From Streptomyces decoyicus (GTDB lineage: Bacteria; Actinomycetota; Actinomycetes; Streptomycetales; Streptomycetaceae), in assembly GCF_019880305.1 (NCBI RefSeq), contig NZ_CP082301.1, forward strand, positions 2,542,001 through 2,606,000: a stretch of 64,000 bases of DNA. Reading direction: 5' to 3'. The first letter of the stretch is position 1, and each line of letters begins with the position of its first letter. The notes beneath the pieces are model-generated. The model searched no databases, had not been told where the DNA came from, and saw only the letters and a list, made by a program, of their open reading frames with translations. Shown in pieces: positions 8,495 to 19,828 of this stretch. Both the position numbers and the translations under genes were made by a program.

Positions 8495-9826
8495 ATGGCC
8501 CCCATGGCTTCCATGGCTCACCAGGCCCCTTTGACGCCTTCCGTCGCCTTCCTGGCGCGCCGCGCCGCCACGGCGCTGGCGGCCGTGCTGGTGCTGGGCG
8601 CGGCCGCTGCCCCCGTCGCATACGCCGACTCCGCCGACTCCCCGTCCATGTCGCCCAAGAAGCTGCCCGAGGGGCTGTACGGCTCCAAGGACCCGCAGTA
8701 CGACGGGGTCTGGCGGCAGTCGCTCGCGCTGCTGGCCCAGGACACCGTGGGCGTGCGCCCCGCGGCGTCCGCCGTGAAGTGGCTGGCCGGTCAGCAGTGC
8801 GCCGACGGCTCGTTCACCGCCTTCCGCGCCGAACCGGGCAAGCCCTGCGACGCCAAGACCCTGCGGGACACCAACCCGACGGCCGCCGCGGTGCAGGCGC
8901 TGGCCGCACTGGGCGGGCACGGCGACGCCGTGAAGAAGGCCGTGAGCTGGCTGAAGTCGGTGCAGAACGACGACGGCGGCTGGAGCTCGACGGCCGGCTC
9001 GGCCAGCGATGCCAACTCCACCTCCGTGGTCATCGGCGCGCTCGCGGCGGCGGGCGAGAAGCCGCAGTCCGTGACGTCGAAGAAGGGCGGCAAGACCCCC
9101 TACGACGGGCTGCTCACCTTCCAGCTCGGCTGTGCGGCGAAGGGGGACGGGCGCGGCGCGTTCGCCTTCCAGCTCAAGGGAGCGGCCCCGAACGCCGACG
9201 CCACCGCGGCCGCGGCGACCGGAGCGCGCGGCAAAGGCTTCGTCGTCGAGCCGGCCGGCAAGGGCGCGGACACCCCGGTCAAGCCGCTGAACTGCAAGGA
9301 CGGGGACAAGGAAGGCAAGGGGGACAAGAAGGCGGGCGCCGACGACCCGGCACAGGCTGCCGAGGCCGGCGACGGCTACCTCGTCGCACAGCTCGACAAG
9401 AACGGACAGCAGCTGCTCTCCGCGATGCCGGGCGCGAAGGAGCAGCCCGACGTCGGCAACACCGCCGACGCCGTGGTGGCGCTGGCGGCCGGCGCACACG
9501 GCGCCGCGGCCGCGAAGCCGCTGAAGTGGCTGGAGAAGAACTCGGCGGACTGGGCGAAGCAGAGCGGCCCCGCCGCGTACGCCCAGCTGGTGCTGGTCGC
9601 GCACGCCACCGGCACCGACCCGCGTTCCTTCGGCGGCACCGACCTGGTGGCCGCGCTCAACGCCACCGGCCCCGAGCCGGCCGCCGCGGCGAAGCAGGAC
9701 ACCAAGGACGCCGACGGCTCCAAGGACGGCGGCGGCCTGGGCGTGGTGTGGGTCATCGGCATCGGCCTCGCCATCGGCGCCGGCATCGGCTTCCTGCTCA
9801 GCAGCCGTAAGAAGAGCCGGCTCTGA
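8495..9826 (+). CDS. secreted, membrane-anchored alpha/alpha-toroid (squalene-oxidase-repeat / transcobalamin-like) protein
   Basis: About 443 residues. A signal peptide ends near AYADSADS (~44); the mature part has prenyltransferase/squalene-oxidase repeats (VKWLAGQQCADGSFTAF, VSWLKSVQNDDGGWSS) and a third repeat near GNTADAVVALAAGAHG, a Lys/Asp-rich linker near residues 260-290, and a C-terminal membrane helix ending LLSSRKKSRL. The alpha6/alpha6 barrel of human intrinsic factor and transcobalamin has this same fold. First gene behind the cobalamin riboswitch and co-directional with an ECF transporter, so a surface cobalamin-binding or substrate-delivery protein is a reasonable inference; a terpene cyclase is unlikely because it is exported. 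TGA overlaps the next ATG (TGATG). Confidence 0.85.
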   Translation: MAPMASMAHQAPLTPSVAFLARRAATALAAVLVLGAAAAPVAYADSADSPSMSPKKLPEGLYGSKDPQYDGVWRQSLALLAQDTVGVRPAASAVKWLAGQQCADGSFTAFRAEPGKPCDAKTLRDTNPTAAAVQALAALGGHGDAVKKAVSWLKSVQNDDGGWSSTAGSASDANSTSVVIGALAAAGEKPQSVTSKKGGKTPYDGLLTFQLGCAAKGDGRGAFAFQLKGAAPNADATAAAATGARGKGFVVEPAGKGADTPVKPLNCKDGDKEGKGDKKAGADDPAQAAEAGDGYLVAQLDKNGQQLLSAMPGAKEQPDVGNTADAVVALAAGAHGAAAAKPLKWLEKNSADWAKQSGPAAYAQLVLVAHATGTDPRSFGGTDLVAALNATGPEPAAAAKQDTKDADGSKDGGGLGVVWVIGIGLAIGAGIGFLLSSRKKSRL

Positions 9827-10518
9827 TGCGGCGTACCCAGATCGCCGGAGCCGTGCTGCTGGCCGGTGCGGTCACCGGTCTGGCCGCCGGGCCCGCCCAG
9901 GCGCAGGAGTACCGCTACTGGTCCTTCTGGGACGGGAAGGGCAGCTCCTGGGCGTACGCCACCGAGGGGCCCGCCACCGTGCGGCCGGCCGACGGCGCGG
10001 TGGAGGGCTTCCGCTTCGCCGTCAGCGCCGACTCCGCCGCGGCCGGCAAGCCCCGCGCGGCCGCCGGTTTCGACGCGATCTGCCACGACACGCCCGCCAA
10101 GGACGGCCGCAAGCGGATCGGCATCGCCATCGACTTCGGCACGGCGGCGGACGCGCCCGGCGGCGAGCAGCCGCCGAAGGCCAGGACGGCGTGCGCCCAG
10201 GTGGCCGAGGACGCCTCGGCGGGGGAGGCGCTGGCGGCGGTCGCCCGGCCGCTGCGCTATGACTCCAACGCCTTGCTGTGCGCCATCGCCGGCTATCCGA
10301 AGTCGGGGTGCGCGGACCAGGTGAAGGGCGCGAAGGAGCCCGCGTCCTCCGCTTCGCCGTCTCCGGGCGCGGCGGCGGACGAGGGCGACGCGACCGGCGG
10401 GGGTGACGCGACCGGCGGGGGTGACGGCGGCCCGTCCGCCGGGCTGGTCGGCGGTGTCGCGGCCGTCGTCGTACTGGGCGCAGCGGCCGTGTGGCAGGCG
10501 CGCCGCCGACGCGGATGA
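9826..10518 (+). CDS. secreted membrane-anchored protein of the B12-riboswitch operon
   Basis: About 230 residues: signal peptide (MRRTQIAGAVLLAGAVTG, cut near AQAQEYRY), a compact domain starting YRYWSFWDGKGSSWAYATEG with a few cysteines (DAICHDT, ARTACAQ, LLCAIAGYPKSGCADQ), a Ser/Pro/Gly-rich stalk, and a C-terminal membrane helix followed by WQARRRRG. I recall Streptomyces homologues (a family named after SCO2322) beside the same ECF genes, but cannot check. Placed between the toroid protein and the transporter with overlapping stop/start at both ends, it is probably its extracellular partner. It may play the part of the small beta domain that closes over the corrinoid in transcobalamin; that is speculation. 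Confidence 0.8.
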   Translation: MRRTQIAGAVLLAGAVTGLAAGPAQAQEYRYWSFWDGKGSSWAYATEGPATVRPADGAVEGFRFAVSADSAAAGKPRAAAGFDAICHDTPAKDGRKRIGIAIDFGTAADAPGGEQPPKARTACAQVAEDASAGEALAAVARPLRYDSNALLCAIAGYPKSGCADQVKGAKEPASSASPSPGAAADEGDATGGGDATGGGDGGPSAGLVGGVAAVVVLGAAAVWQARRRRG

Positions 10519-11708
10519 GCGCCCCGCAGGCGACCCGTACCACCGCGCTGCACGCCGGCGCCTGGTGGCTGTGGGCGCTCGGTCTGGCCACCGCGGCCTC
10601 CCGCACCACCGATCCGTTGCTGCTGGGGCTGCTGGTGGGTGTGGCCGGAAATGTCGTCGCGGCCCGCCGTACGGAGGCGCCGTGGGCGCGTTCGTACGGC
10701 GCGTTCGTCAAGCTCGGCCTGGTCGTGATCGCCATCCGGCTGGCCTTCGCCTTCTTCCTCGGCTCGCCGATTCCCGGTACCCACACCCTTGTCACGCTGC
10801 CCGAAGTACCGCTGCCGGACTGGGCGAAGGGCGTCCGGATCGGCGGCCGGGTCACCGCGGAGGGCATGGTCTTCGCGCTGTACGACGGGCTGAAACTGGC
10901 CACCCTCCTCATCTGCGTGGGCGCCGCCAACGCGCTCGCCAACCCTGCCCGGCTGCTGAAGTCCCTGCCGGGTGCGCTCTACGAGGCGGGCGTCGCGGTC
11001 GTCGTCGCGATGACCTTCGCACCGAACCTGGTCGCCGACGTCCAGCGGCTGCGCGCCGCCCGGCGGCTGCGCGGCCGCCCCGACCGTGGTGTCAAGGCGC
11101 TCCTCCAGGTCGGACTGCCCGTGCTGGAGGGCGCGCTGGAGCGCTCGGTGGCGCTGGCAGCGGCCATGGACGCGCGCGGCTACGGCCGTAGCGCCGAGGT
11201 ACCGCCGGGCGTACGGCACCTCACCTCCGTCCTCACCCTCGGCGGGCTGCTCGGCATCTGCGCGGGTACGTACGGGCTGCTGGGCGACACCGGGGGCGGC
11301 TACGGGCTGCCGCTGCTGCTCGCCGGGCTGGCGGCGGCGCTCGCCGGACTGTGGCTCGGCGGCCGCCGGTCGGTGCGCAGCCGCTACCGGCCCGACCGGT
11401 GGGGTGTCCGCGCCTGGCTGGTCGCGGGCTCCGGCATCGCCGTCGCCGCCCTGATGATCTGGGCGAACGACTATGCGCCCGCCGCCCTCCACCCGCCCGC
11501 CGTCCCGCTCACCGCCCCCGTCCTCCCGCTCTGGCCGGCCGTCTCCGTGCTCGTGGGGCTGCTGCCCGCGTTCGTCGCCCCGCTCCCGCCGGGCGCGGAC
11601 CGTGCGGACCGTGCGGGCCGAGCCGACCGGGCGGACCGGGCGGACCGGGCCGCGTCCCGTGGCCGTGCCCACGATGTCGATCCGCGCATGAAGGAGCCCA
11701 CCCAGTGA
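10515..11708 (+). CDS. ECF transporter transmembrane (T) component
   Basis: About 397 residues, CbiQ/EcfT family. Several hydrophobic helices flank the two short Ala-Arg-Gly coupling motifs, AARRLRG and AMDARGYG, that contact the ATPases. ATG at 10515 overlaps the previous TGA (ATGA) and the end overlaps the ATPase start (GTGA), so the operon is tightly coupled. The C-terminus is an ADRA/DRAGRA-type low-complexity tail. Within a cobalamin-riboswitch operon the cargo is most likely a corrinoid or cobalt; the S component decides. Confidence 0.93.
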   Translation: MSAPQATRTTALHAGAWWLWALGLATAASRTTDPLLLGLLVGVAGNVVAARRTEAPWARSYGAFVKLGLVVIAIRLAFAFFLGSPIPGTHTLVTLPEVPLPDWAKGVRIGGRVTAEGMVFALYDGLKLATLLICVGAANALANPARLLKSLPGALYEAGVAVVVAMTFAPNLVADVQRLRAARRLRGRPDRGVKALLQVGLPVLEGALERSVALAAAMDARGYGRSAEVPPGVRHLTSVLTLGGLLGICAGTYGLLGDTGGGYGLPLLLAGLAAALAGLWLGGRRSVRSRYRPDRWGVRAWLVAGSGIAVAALMIWANDYAPAALHPPAVPLTAPVLPLWPAVSVLVGLLPAFVAPLPPGADRADRAGRADRADRADRAASRGRAHDVDPRMKEPTQ

Positions 11709-13372
11709 TCCGGTTCGAGCAGGTCTCGGTCACCTACGGCGACGCCGCGGCGCCCGCCGTCCAGGACATCGACCTGACCGTCCCCGAGGGCGAACTGTGC
11801 CTCTTGGTCGGCCCCTCCGGCGTCGGCAAGTCCACCGTCCTGAACGCCGTCTGCGGCCTGGTCCCGCACTTCACCGGCGGCACCCTGCACGGCCGGGTCA
11901 CCGTCGACGGCCGGGACACCCGCACCCACAAGCCGCGCGAACTGGCCGATGTCGTCGGCACCGTGGGCCAGGACCCGCTGGCCCACTTCGTCACCGACAC
12001 CGTCGAGGACGAACTCGCCTACGGCATGGAGTCGCTGGGCCTGGCCCCCGACGTGATGCGCCGCCGCGTCGAGGAAACCCTGGACCTGCTGGGCCTGGCC
12101 GACCTGCGCGGCCGCGCCCTCACCACCCTCTCGGGCGGCCAGCGGCAGCGGGTGGCGATCGGGTCGGTCCTCACCACCCACCCCAAGGTCCTGGTCCTCG
12201 ACGAGCCGACCTCGGCACTCGACCCCGCCGCCGCCGAAGAGGTCCTCTCCGTACTCCAGCGCCTGGTCCACGACCTCGGCACCACGGTGCTCCTGGCCGA
12301 ACACCGCCTGGAGCGCGTGGTCCAATACGCCGACCACGTCATCCTGCTCCCCGCTCCCGGCGCGCCCCCCGTCATGGGCACCCCGGCCGACATCATGGCC
12401 GTCTCCCCCGTCCACCCCCCGGTGGTGGCCCTCGGCCGCCTCGCCCAGTGGTCCCCCCTCCCCCTCTCCGTACGCGATGCCCGCCGCAAGGCCGCACCCC
12501 TGCGCGAACGGCTGACGGGGGTCAGGCCCAAGGCGCCGGGGCTCGGTGGGAGTGGGGGCGGGGGGGACGCTTTGACGGCGCCGGCACCTGCTGTCGCAGG
12601 CTCCCCGGCCGAGATGGCCGCGGCCGTCTCCGGGCTCAGTGTCCGCCGCGGGCGGATCGAGGCGCTGCACCAGGTGGATCTCACCGTGCGGCGCGGCGAG
12701 ACCCTTGCCCTGATGGGGCGTAACGGTGCGGGGAAGTCCACCCTCCTGGCCACCCTCGTCGGCATGCACCCACCGGACTCCGGCACCGTGCGGGTCGGCG
12801 CCGCCACACCGCACCGCACCAGCCCCCGCACCCTCCTGCGGCATGTCGGCCTGGTCCCCCAGGAACCTCGTGACCTCCTGTACGCGGACACCGTCGCCGC
12901 GGAATGCGCCGCGGCCGACCAGGACGCGGGCGCCGCCGCCGGCAGCTGCCGGGCCCTGGTGACGCAACTGCTGCCGGATGTCCCGGACTCCGTTCATCCC
13001 CGCGACCTGTCCGAGGGCCAACGGCTCGCCCTCGCCCTCGCGGTCGTGCTGACCGCCCGTCCTCCGCTGCTTCTCCTCGACGAGCCCACCCGCGGCCTGG
13101 ACTACGCCGCCAAGGCCCGTCTGATCGAGGTGCTGCGCACACTGGCCGCCGAGGGCCACGCCATCATCCTGGCCACCCATGACGTGGAACTCGCCGCCGA
13201 ACTGGCCCATCGTGTCGTCATCCTCGCCGACGGCGAGATCGTCGCCGACGGTCCCACCGAGGAGGTCGTGGTGTCCTCCCCCTCCTTCGCCCCGCAGGTC
13301 GCCAAGGTCCTGGCGCCGCTGCCCTGGCTGACCGTTCCCCAGGTGGCCGACGCCCTGGAGGCCACCGCATGA
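11705..13372 (+). CDS. ECF transporter tandem ATPase (A and A' fused)
   Basis: About 555 residues with two ABC domains. Domain 1: Walker A GPSGVGKS, signature LSGGQRQR, Walker B VLVLDEPT. Domain 2 (from ~310): Walker A GRNGAGKS, signature LSEGQRLA, Walker B LLLLDEPT, and switch His in ILATHDVELA. This single-chain double ATPase replaces the usual EcfA/EcfA' pair. GTG start overlaps the T-component stop; the end overlaps the S-component ATG (ATGA). Confidence 0.94.
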   Translation: MIRFEQVSVTYGDAAAPAVQDIDLTVPEGELCLLVGPSGVGKSTVLNAVCGLVPHFTGGTLHGRVTVDGRDTRTHKPRELADVVGTVGQDPLAHFVTDTVEDELAYGMESLGLAPDVMRRRVEETLDLLGLADLRGRALTTLSGGQRQRVAIGSVLTTHPKVLVLDEPTSALDPAAAEEVLSVLQRLVHDLGTTVLLAEHRLERVVQYADHVILLPAPGAPPVMGTPADIMAVSPVHPPVVALGRLAQWSPLPLSVRDARRKAAPLRERLTGVRPKAPGLGGSGGGGDALTAPAPAVAGSPAEMAAAVSGLSVRRGRIEALHQVDLTVRRGETLALMGRNGAGKSTLLATLVGMHPPDSGTVRVGAATPHRTSPRTLLRHVGLVPQEPRDLLYADTVAAECAAADQDAGAAAGSCRALVTQLLPDVPDSVHPRDLSEGQRLALALAVVLTARPPLLLLDEPTRGLDYAAKARLIEVLRTLAAEGHAIILATHDVELAAELAHRVVILADGEIVADGPTEEVVVSSPSFAPQVAKVLAPLPWLTVPQVADALEATA

Positions 13373-14262
13373 CCGCGCACCCGCACCGGACGGACGGCGA
13401 CGGGCCCCGCACCGGCTCCGGTGCCGGCCCCGGCCGCCAGGTCCGTGCCGTACGGCTCGGTCCCCGCTCCGTCGCCGCCCTGGTTGTCATCTCCGCCATC
13501 GGTGTGATGGCCTTCGGGTGGCCGTTGCTGGCCGACTCCGCCTCCGGACTCGCCCATTCCAAGGACGCACCCTGGCTGTTCGCCGCGCTGCTGCCGATGC
13601 TGCTCGCCGTCGTCGTGGCGACCATCGCCGACACCGGCCTGGACGCCAAGGCCATCGCCATGCTCGGTGTGCTGGCCGCGGCCGGGGCCGCGATGCGCCC
13701 GCTGGGCGCGGGGACGGCCGGTATCGAGCCGATGTTCTTCCTGATGGTGTTGTCGGGACGCGTGCTCGGCCCCGGCTTCGGGTTCGTGCTCGGTTCCGTG
13801 GCGATGTTCGCGTCCGCGCTGCTGACCGGCGGGGTCGGCCCCTGGATGCCGTTCCAGATGCTGACGATGGGGTGGGTGTCGATGGGCGCCGGCCTGCTGC
13901 CGGGGCCCGACCGGCTGCGCGGCCGCGGTGAACTGGCCGTGCTCGCCGCCTATGGAGCCGTCTCCGCCGTCCTCTACGGTCTGATCATGAACCTCCAGGG
14001 CTGGCCCTATATCGCCGGCATGGCCTCGGGGGTCTCCTTCGTCCCCGGCGACCCGCTCGACCAGAACCTCGCCCGCTATCTCGCCTACTGCCTCGCCACC
14101 TCCCTCGGCTGGGACCTCCCCCGGGCCCTGGTCACCGTGGTCCTCACCTGCACGCTGGGCGGCACCGTCCTCAAGGCCCTGCGCCGCGCCACCCGCCGCG
14201 CGGCCTTCGACGCCCCCGTCTCCTTCACTCCCGGTCCGCCCCGAGGGGCCGCCGCCCCGTGA
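13369..14262 (+). CDS. ECF transporter substrate-binding (S) component
   Basis: About 297 residues, with a cytoplasmic N-terminal ~25 residues and about six membrane helices (IGVMAFGWPLLA, LLPMLLAVVVATIADTG, GFVLGSVAMFASALLTGG, MLTMGWVSMGAGLLPG). It resembles the large CbrT/QueT-like S components. Last gene of the riboswitch operon, so cobalamin or a corrinoid precursor is the likely cargo (inference from regulation). No terminator hairpin is obvious; the 9-bp tandem repeat follows within ~30 bp. Confidence 0.88.
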   Translation: MTAHPHRTDGDGPRTGSGAGPGRQVRAVRLGPRSVAALVVISAIGVMAFGWPLLADSASGLAHSKDAPWLFAALLPMLLAVVVATIADTGLDAKAIAMLGVLAAAGAAMRPLGAGTAGIEPMFFLMVLSGRVLGPGFGFVLGSVAMFASALLTGGVGPWMPFQMLTMGWVSMGAGLLPGPDRLRGRGELAVLAAYGAVSAVLYGLIMNLQGWPYIAGMASGVSFVPGDPLDQNLARYLAYCLATSLGWDLPRALVTVVLTCTLGGTVLKALRRATRRAAFDAPVSFTPGPPRGAAAP

Positions 14263-14289
14263 CCGGGCCATGATGCCCGTGGCCACGGC

Positions 14290-15524
<1,235 letters not shown>

Positions 15525-15563
15525 TCACGTCCGCGGGCGTCCCGGCACCCACGGAAGAAGAAC

Positions 15564-15577
15564 TAGTACGCGTTCTA
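15564..15577. promoter_or_regulatory. KstR-type operator D (one mismatch)
   Basis: TAGTACGCGTTCTA fits TnnAACnnGTTnnA with TAC for AAC and sits within a longer perfect inverted repeat, GAACTAG (15560-15566) and CTAGTTC (15575-15581). It is ~58 bp upstream of the thiolase start on the minus strand. Confidence 0.65.
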
Positions 15578-15671
15578 GTTCTACAAACAGTCTTATGAGC
15601 CGCTCCCCGGGGCGCAAGGGGCGTGCAACACCCTTGTCCGCAACGGGAGTCGCCACACCCCTTGCCTCTTG

Positions 15672-15685
15672 TAGAACTCGTTACT
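15672..15685. promoter_or_regulatory. KstR-type operator E (one mismatch)
   Basis: TAGAACTCGTTACT fits TnnAACnnGTTnnA except for the final base. It lies ~57 bp upstream of the CYP125-like start at 15742. Confidence 0.65.
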
Positions 15686-15741
15686 ACCTTCACCGCGACC
15701 CATACCTGATGAGCCGTCAGACGAGGGACCAGGAGTCGCCG

Positions 15742-16974
15742 ATGCCATGCCCCGCGTTGCCCGAAGGGTTCGACTTCACCGACCCCGACGTCTACCAGTC
15801 CCGCGTTCCGCTCCCCGAGTTCGCGCAGCTGCGGCAGACCGCGCCCGTGTGGTGGAACGCCCAGCCGCACGGCATTGCCGGCTTCGGCGACGACGGCTAC
15901 TGGGTAGTCACCCGCCATCAGGACGTCAAGGAGGTGTCCACCAAACCGGACATCTTCTCCGCGAACCTCAACACCTCGATCATCCGCTTCAACGCCTCCA
16001 TGACCCGCGACCAGATCGACGTACAGAAACTGATCATGCTGAACATGGACCCGCCCGAGCACACCAGGGTCCGCCAGATCGTGCAGCGCGGCTTCACCCC
16101 GCGCTCGATCCGCGCCCTGGAGGACGCGCTGCGCGACCGGGCGGCGCAGATCGTCGCCGAGGCCCGCCGGAAGGACTCCGGGGACTTCGTCACCGATGTC
16201 GCCTGCGAACTTCCCCTCCAGGCCATCGCGGAGCTCATCGGCATCCCCCAGGACGACCGGGCCCGGATCTTCGACTGGTCCAACAAGATGGTCGCCTACG
16301 ACGATCCGGAACTGGCGATCACCGAAGAGGTCGGCGTCAACGCCGCCATGGAGCTGATCTCGTACGCGATGAACCTCGCCGCGGCACGCAAGCAATGCCC
16401 GGCCAAGGACATCGTCAGCCAGCTGGTGGCGGCGGAGCACGAGGGCAATCTCGGCTCCGACGAGTTCGGCTTCTTCGTGCTGCTGCTGGCGGTGGCCGGC
16501 AACGAGACCACGCGCAACGCCATCACCCACGGGATGCACGCCTTCCTCACCCACCCCGACCAGTGGGAGCTCTACAAGCGCGAGCGCCCCGGGACGGCGG
16601 CCGAGGAGATCGTGCGGTGGGCGACGCCCGTGGTCTCCTTCCAGCGCACCGCCACCCAGGACACCGAACTGGGCGGTGCGAAGATCAAGAAGGGCCAGCG
16701 GGTGGGGATCTTCTACTCCTCTGCCAACAACGACCCGGAGGTCTTCGACCGCCCCGAGGTCTTCGACATCACCCGCGACCCCAACCCCCACCTGGGGTTC
16801 GGCGGCGGCGGACCGCACTTCTGCCTCGGTAAGTCCCTTGCCGTCCTGGAGATCAACCTGATCTTCAACGCGCTGGCGGAGGTGACGCCCGGCATCTCCC
16901 TGGCGGGCGATCCGCGCCGGCTCCGCTCGGCCTGGCTCAACGGCGTCAAGGAGCTACAGGTTCACTACGGTTGA
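15742..16974 (+). CDS. cyp125: cytochrome P450, CYP125-like steroid C26 monooxygenase
   Basis: About 410 residues. I-helix oxygen-binding segment LAVAGNETTRNAITHG, ExxR in AAEEIVRWATPV, heme loop FGGGGPHFCLGKSLA with the Cys thiolate near 361. The C-terminus RLRSAWLNGVKELQVHY closely resembles the end of M. tuberculosis CYP125, which hydroxylates cholesterol/cholestenone at C26 to start side-chain degradation. ATG at 15742 has AGGAG ~7 nt upstream; the reading frame extends further upstream but across the promoter and KstR box E. Redox partner is probably the ferredoxin at 4987. CYP142 is the main alternative; the C-terminal match favours CYP125. Confidence 0.88.
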   Translation: MPCPALPEGFDFTDPDVYQSRVPLPEFAQLRQTAPVWWNAQPHGIAGFGDDGYWVVTRHQDVKEVSTKPDIFSANLNTSIIRFNASMTRDQIDVQKLIMLNMDPPEHTRVRQIVQRGFTPRSIRALEDALRDRAAQIVAEARRKDSGDFVTDVACELPLQAIAELIGIPQDDRARIFDWSNKMVAYDDPELAITEEVGVNAAMELISYAMNLAAARKQCPAKDIVSQLVAAEHEGNLGSDEFGFFVLLLAVAGNETTRNAITHGMHAFLTHPDQWELYKRERPGTAAEEIVRWATPVVSFQRTATQDTELGGAKIKKGQRVGIFYSSANNDPEVFDRPEVFDITRDPNPHLGFGGGGPHFCLGKSLAVLEINLIFNALAEVTPGISLAGDPRRLRSAWLNGVKELQVHYG

Positions 16975-17358
16975 CCGGCCGGACAGCCGGGCGGCCGGGC
17001 CGTCGCGTGGGGCACGGCGAGCGGCGAGCGGCCGCACGGCGAGCAGCGAACCGCGAGCGACCGCACGGCGAGCAACGCGCGGCGAAAGCCGGACCAGCGG
17101 TATGTCCGAAAACGGTTCCGCCGCCAACCTTGCCAGTTGTCATGGGCAGACTTACATTCAACTCGCCAGTAACAATCGGCAGTTCGGCATTTTCGCGCAC
17201 AGCTCGGCGGCGCGCACCCCCGAGCCGCACGTTCTCCCCCATGTATGCACACGGCGGCTCCCCCGCGCGTCTTCAGTGCCACGCGCACCCTGCGCATCAG
17301 CACTCCCCCACACGTTTCGGCAGTGCGCTCCACCGCTCTTCGAAGGGGACATACCGTT
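16975..17358. other. intergenic region after the P450
   Basis: 384 bp without a convincing gene. The first ~110 bp repeat a CGCACGGCGAGC-like element several times; the rest is less GC-rich (TTACATTCAACTCGCCAGTAAC) and probably holds the promoter of the DUF6230 gene. An 86-codon frame here has no family resemblance and was not called. Confidence 0.5.
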
Positions 17359-17969
17359 ATGAAGGACGCACACGGCAGACCTGTCACGGGACGCATCAGC
17401 TGGCGGAAGTTCGCCGTGCTGTCCGTCCCGGCTCTCGCCGGCACCGCGGCCCTGGGCATCGCCCTGGCCAACGGGGCGCTGGCGGCATCATTCGCCGTCT
17501 CGGGACAGCAGTTCAAGGTCTCCGCGGACAGCCTCACGGGCAAGGGATTCGCCCAGTACGGCGGTGTGGACGCGAACGCCAGGGGAGATCTCCTGCCGGT
17601 CGCCGTCACCGCCATCAAGACGGCCCAGCTGGACCATCTGTGCCAGTCGGTCGTCACCCACCTGCCGGTCATCGGCGACATCTCGCTCAACCTCAGCGCC
17701 GGAACGGGCAGCAAGCCCGTCGAGGCGAGTGATCTTTTCGTGGACGCCACCCAGCTCTCCGGCAATGCGTCCTTCCACAACATCGAGATCGGCCGGGACG
17801 CCTCCACCCTCGACAAGGGCCCGGACACCGCCCAGGGCATGCAGGACCTCTTCGCCCAGCAGGCCGATGACGTCAACATCAGCAATCTCCGGCAGACCGC
17901 CTGGGCGACCAACGCGGGAACCTTCAAACTGTCCGGCCTGAGCATGAAGATCTCCAAGGGCAAGAAGGA

Positions 17970-17979
<10 letters not shown>
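17359..17979 (+). CDS. DUF6230 family secreted protein
   Basis: About 206 residues. A twin basic N-terminus (ISWRKFAVLSVPALAG) leads into a membrane helix or signal sequence (TAALGIALANGALAASFAVSG), followed by an extracellular beta-rich domain (FKVSADSLTGKGFAQYGGVD, NISNLRQTAWATN) of the DUF6230 family. I recall older Streptomyces annotations calling this family cholesterol esterase; there is no GxSxG lipase motif, so that activity is not claimed. AAGGGG lies upstream of ATG 17359. Its end overlaps the DUF6114 gene by 10 bp. Being next to steroid genes is suggestive only. Confidence 0.85.
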
Positions 17980-19269
<1,290 letters not shown>

Positions 19270-19283
19270 GCGGTGGCCCCGCC

Positions 19284-19318
19284 ACGGGTGACGGCCGCCG
19301 CGCGCGGGCGTCACCCGT
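19284..19318. terminator. bidirectional terminator hairpin
   Basis: Perfect stem ACGGGTGACG / CGTCACCCGT with a 15-nt loop between two convergent genes ending at 19269 and 19347. Confidence 0.7.
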
Positions 19319-19346
19319 TCCCCGTCCCGTGGTGGGCCGTTGGCCT

Positions 19347-19712
19347 TCAGCGCGCGGTCAGGCCGATGGCCGCCATGGCCAGCAGCACGGCAACGGCCAC
19401 CGAGCCGCTCAGGAGTCCGGTGACCAGCCGTCGCCGCAGGGCCCGGTAGACGCCTTCGTATTCGGTCCGCAGAGTGGCGCTGCGGACCGCGATGCGCTCC
19501 AGATAGGCCCGCGAGGCGTCACGCTGGTCCTGGCAGTAGCGCAGCTCCACGTCCCGCCGCTGGGAATGGGTGAGCCAGGGCAGACCGGCACAGAAGGCCT
19601 GTGCGCGGGTGCGGGCCCGGTCCTTCTCCGCCTCCCAGAGGAGAAATCCCTCGATCTCGTTGATGGCCTGGTCATGGTCGTGGTCCTGGTCCTGGTCCTG
19701 GTCCATCCACAT
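19347..19712 (-). CDS. small C-terminally anchored membrane protein, unknown function
   Basis: About 121 residues. It begins with a DQDQDQDHDHDQ run, then a charged helical part (EGFLLWEAEKDRARTRAQAF, LPWLTHSQRRDVELRY) and ends in one membrane helix (GLLSGSVAVAVLLAMAAIGL). ATG at 19712 has GGGGGAGGAG upstream. It follows the oxidase subunit I gene on the same strand; whether it belongs to the oxidase is unknown. Confidence 0.75.
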   Translation of the reverse strand: MWMDQDQDQDHDHDQAINEIEGFLLWEAEKDRARTRAQAFCAGLPWLTHSQRRDVELRYCQDQRDASRAYLERIAVRSATLRTEYEGVYRALRRRLVTGLLSGSVAVAVLLAMAAIGLTAR

Positions 19713-19828
19713 GTCGGTACTCCTCCCCCTTCTTGTATCGGTTCCGATTTCCCCGCCCCTCCGCATTTCCCCGGCCGTCCCCATCCCCTTACCCCTCCGC
19801 ATTCCTTCGCCGCGGCGCCTGCCCTCGC

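Noticed and set aside
8495..9826. Toroid protein as a terpene cyclase
   Set aside because: It has a signal peptide and membrane anchor, and no DxDD motif; the riboswitch points to B12.
17102..17362. An 86-codon frame in the gap before DUF6230
   Set aside because: No domain, no conserved start context, overlaps the likely promoter.
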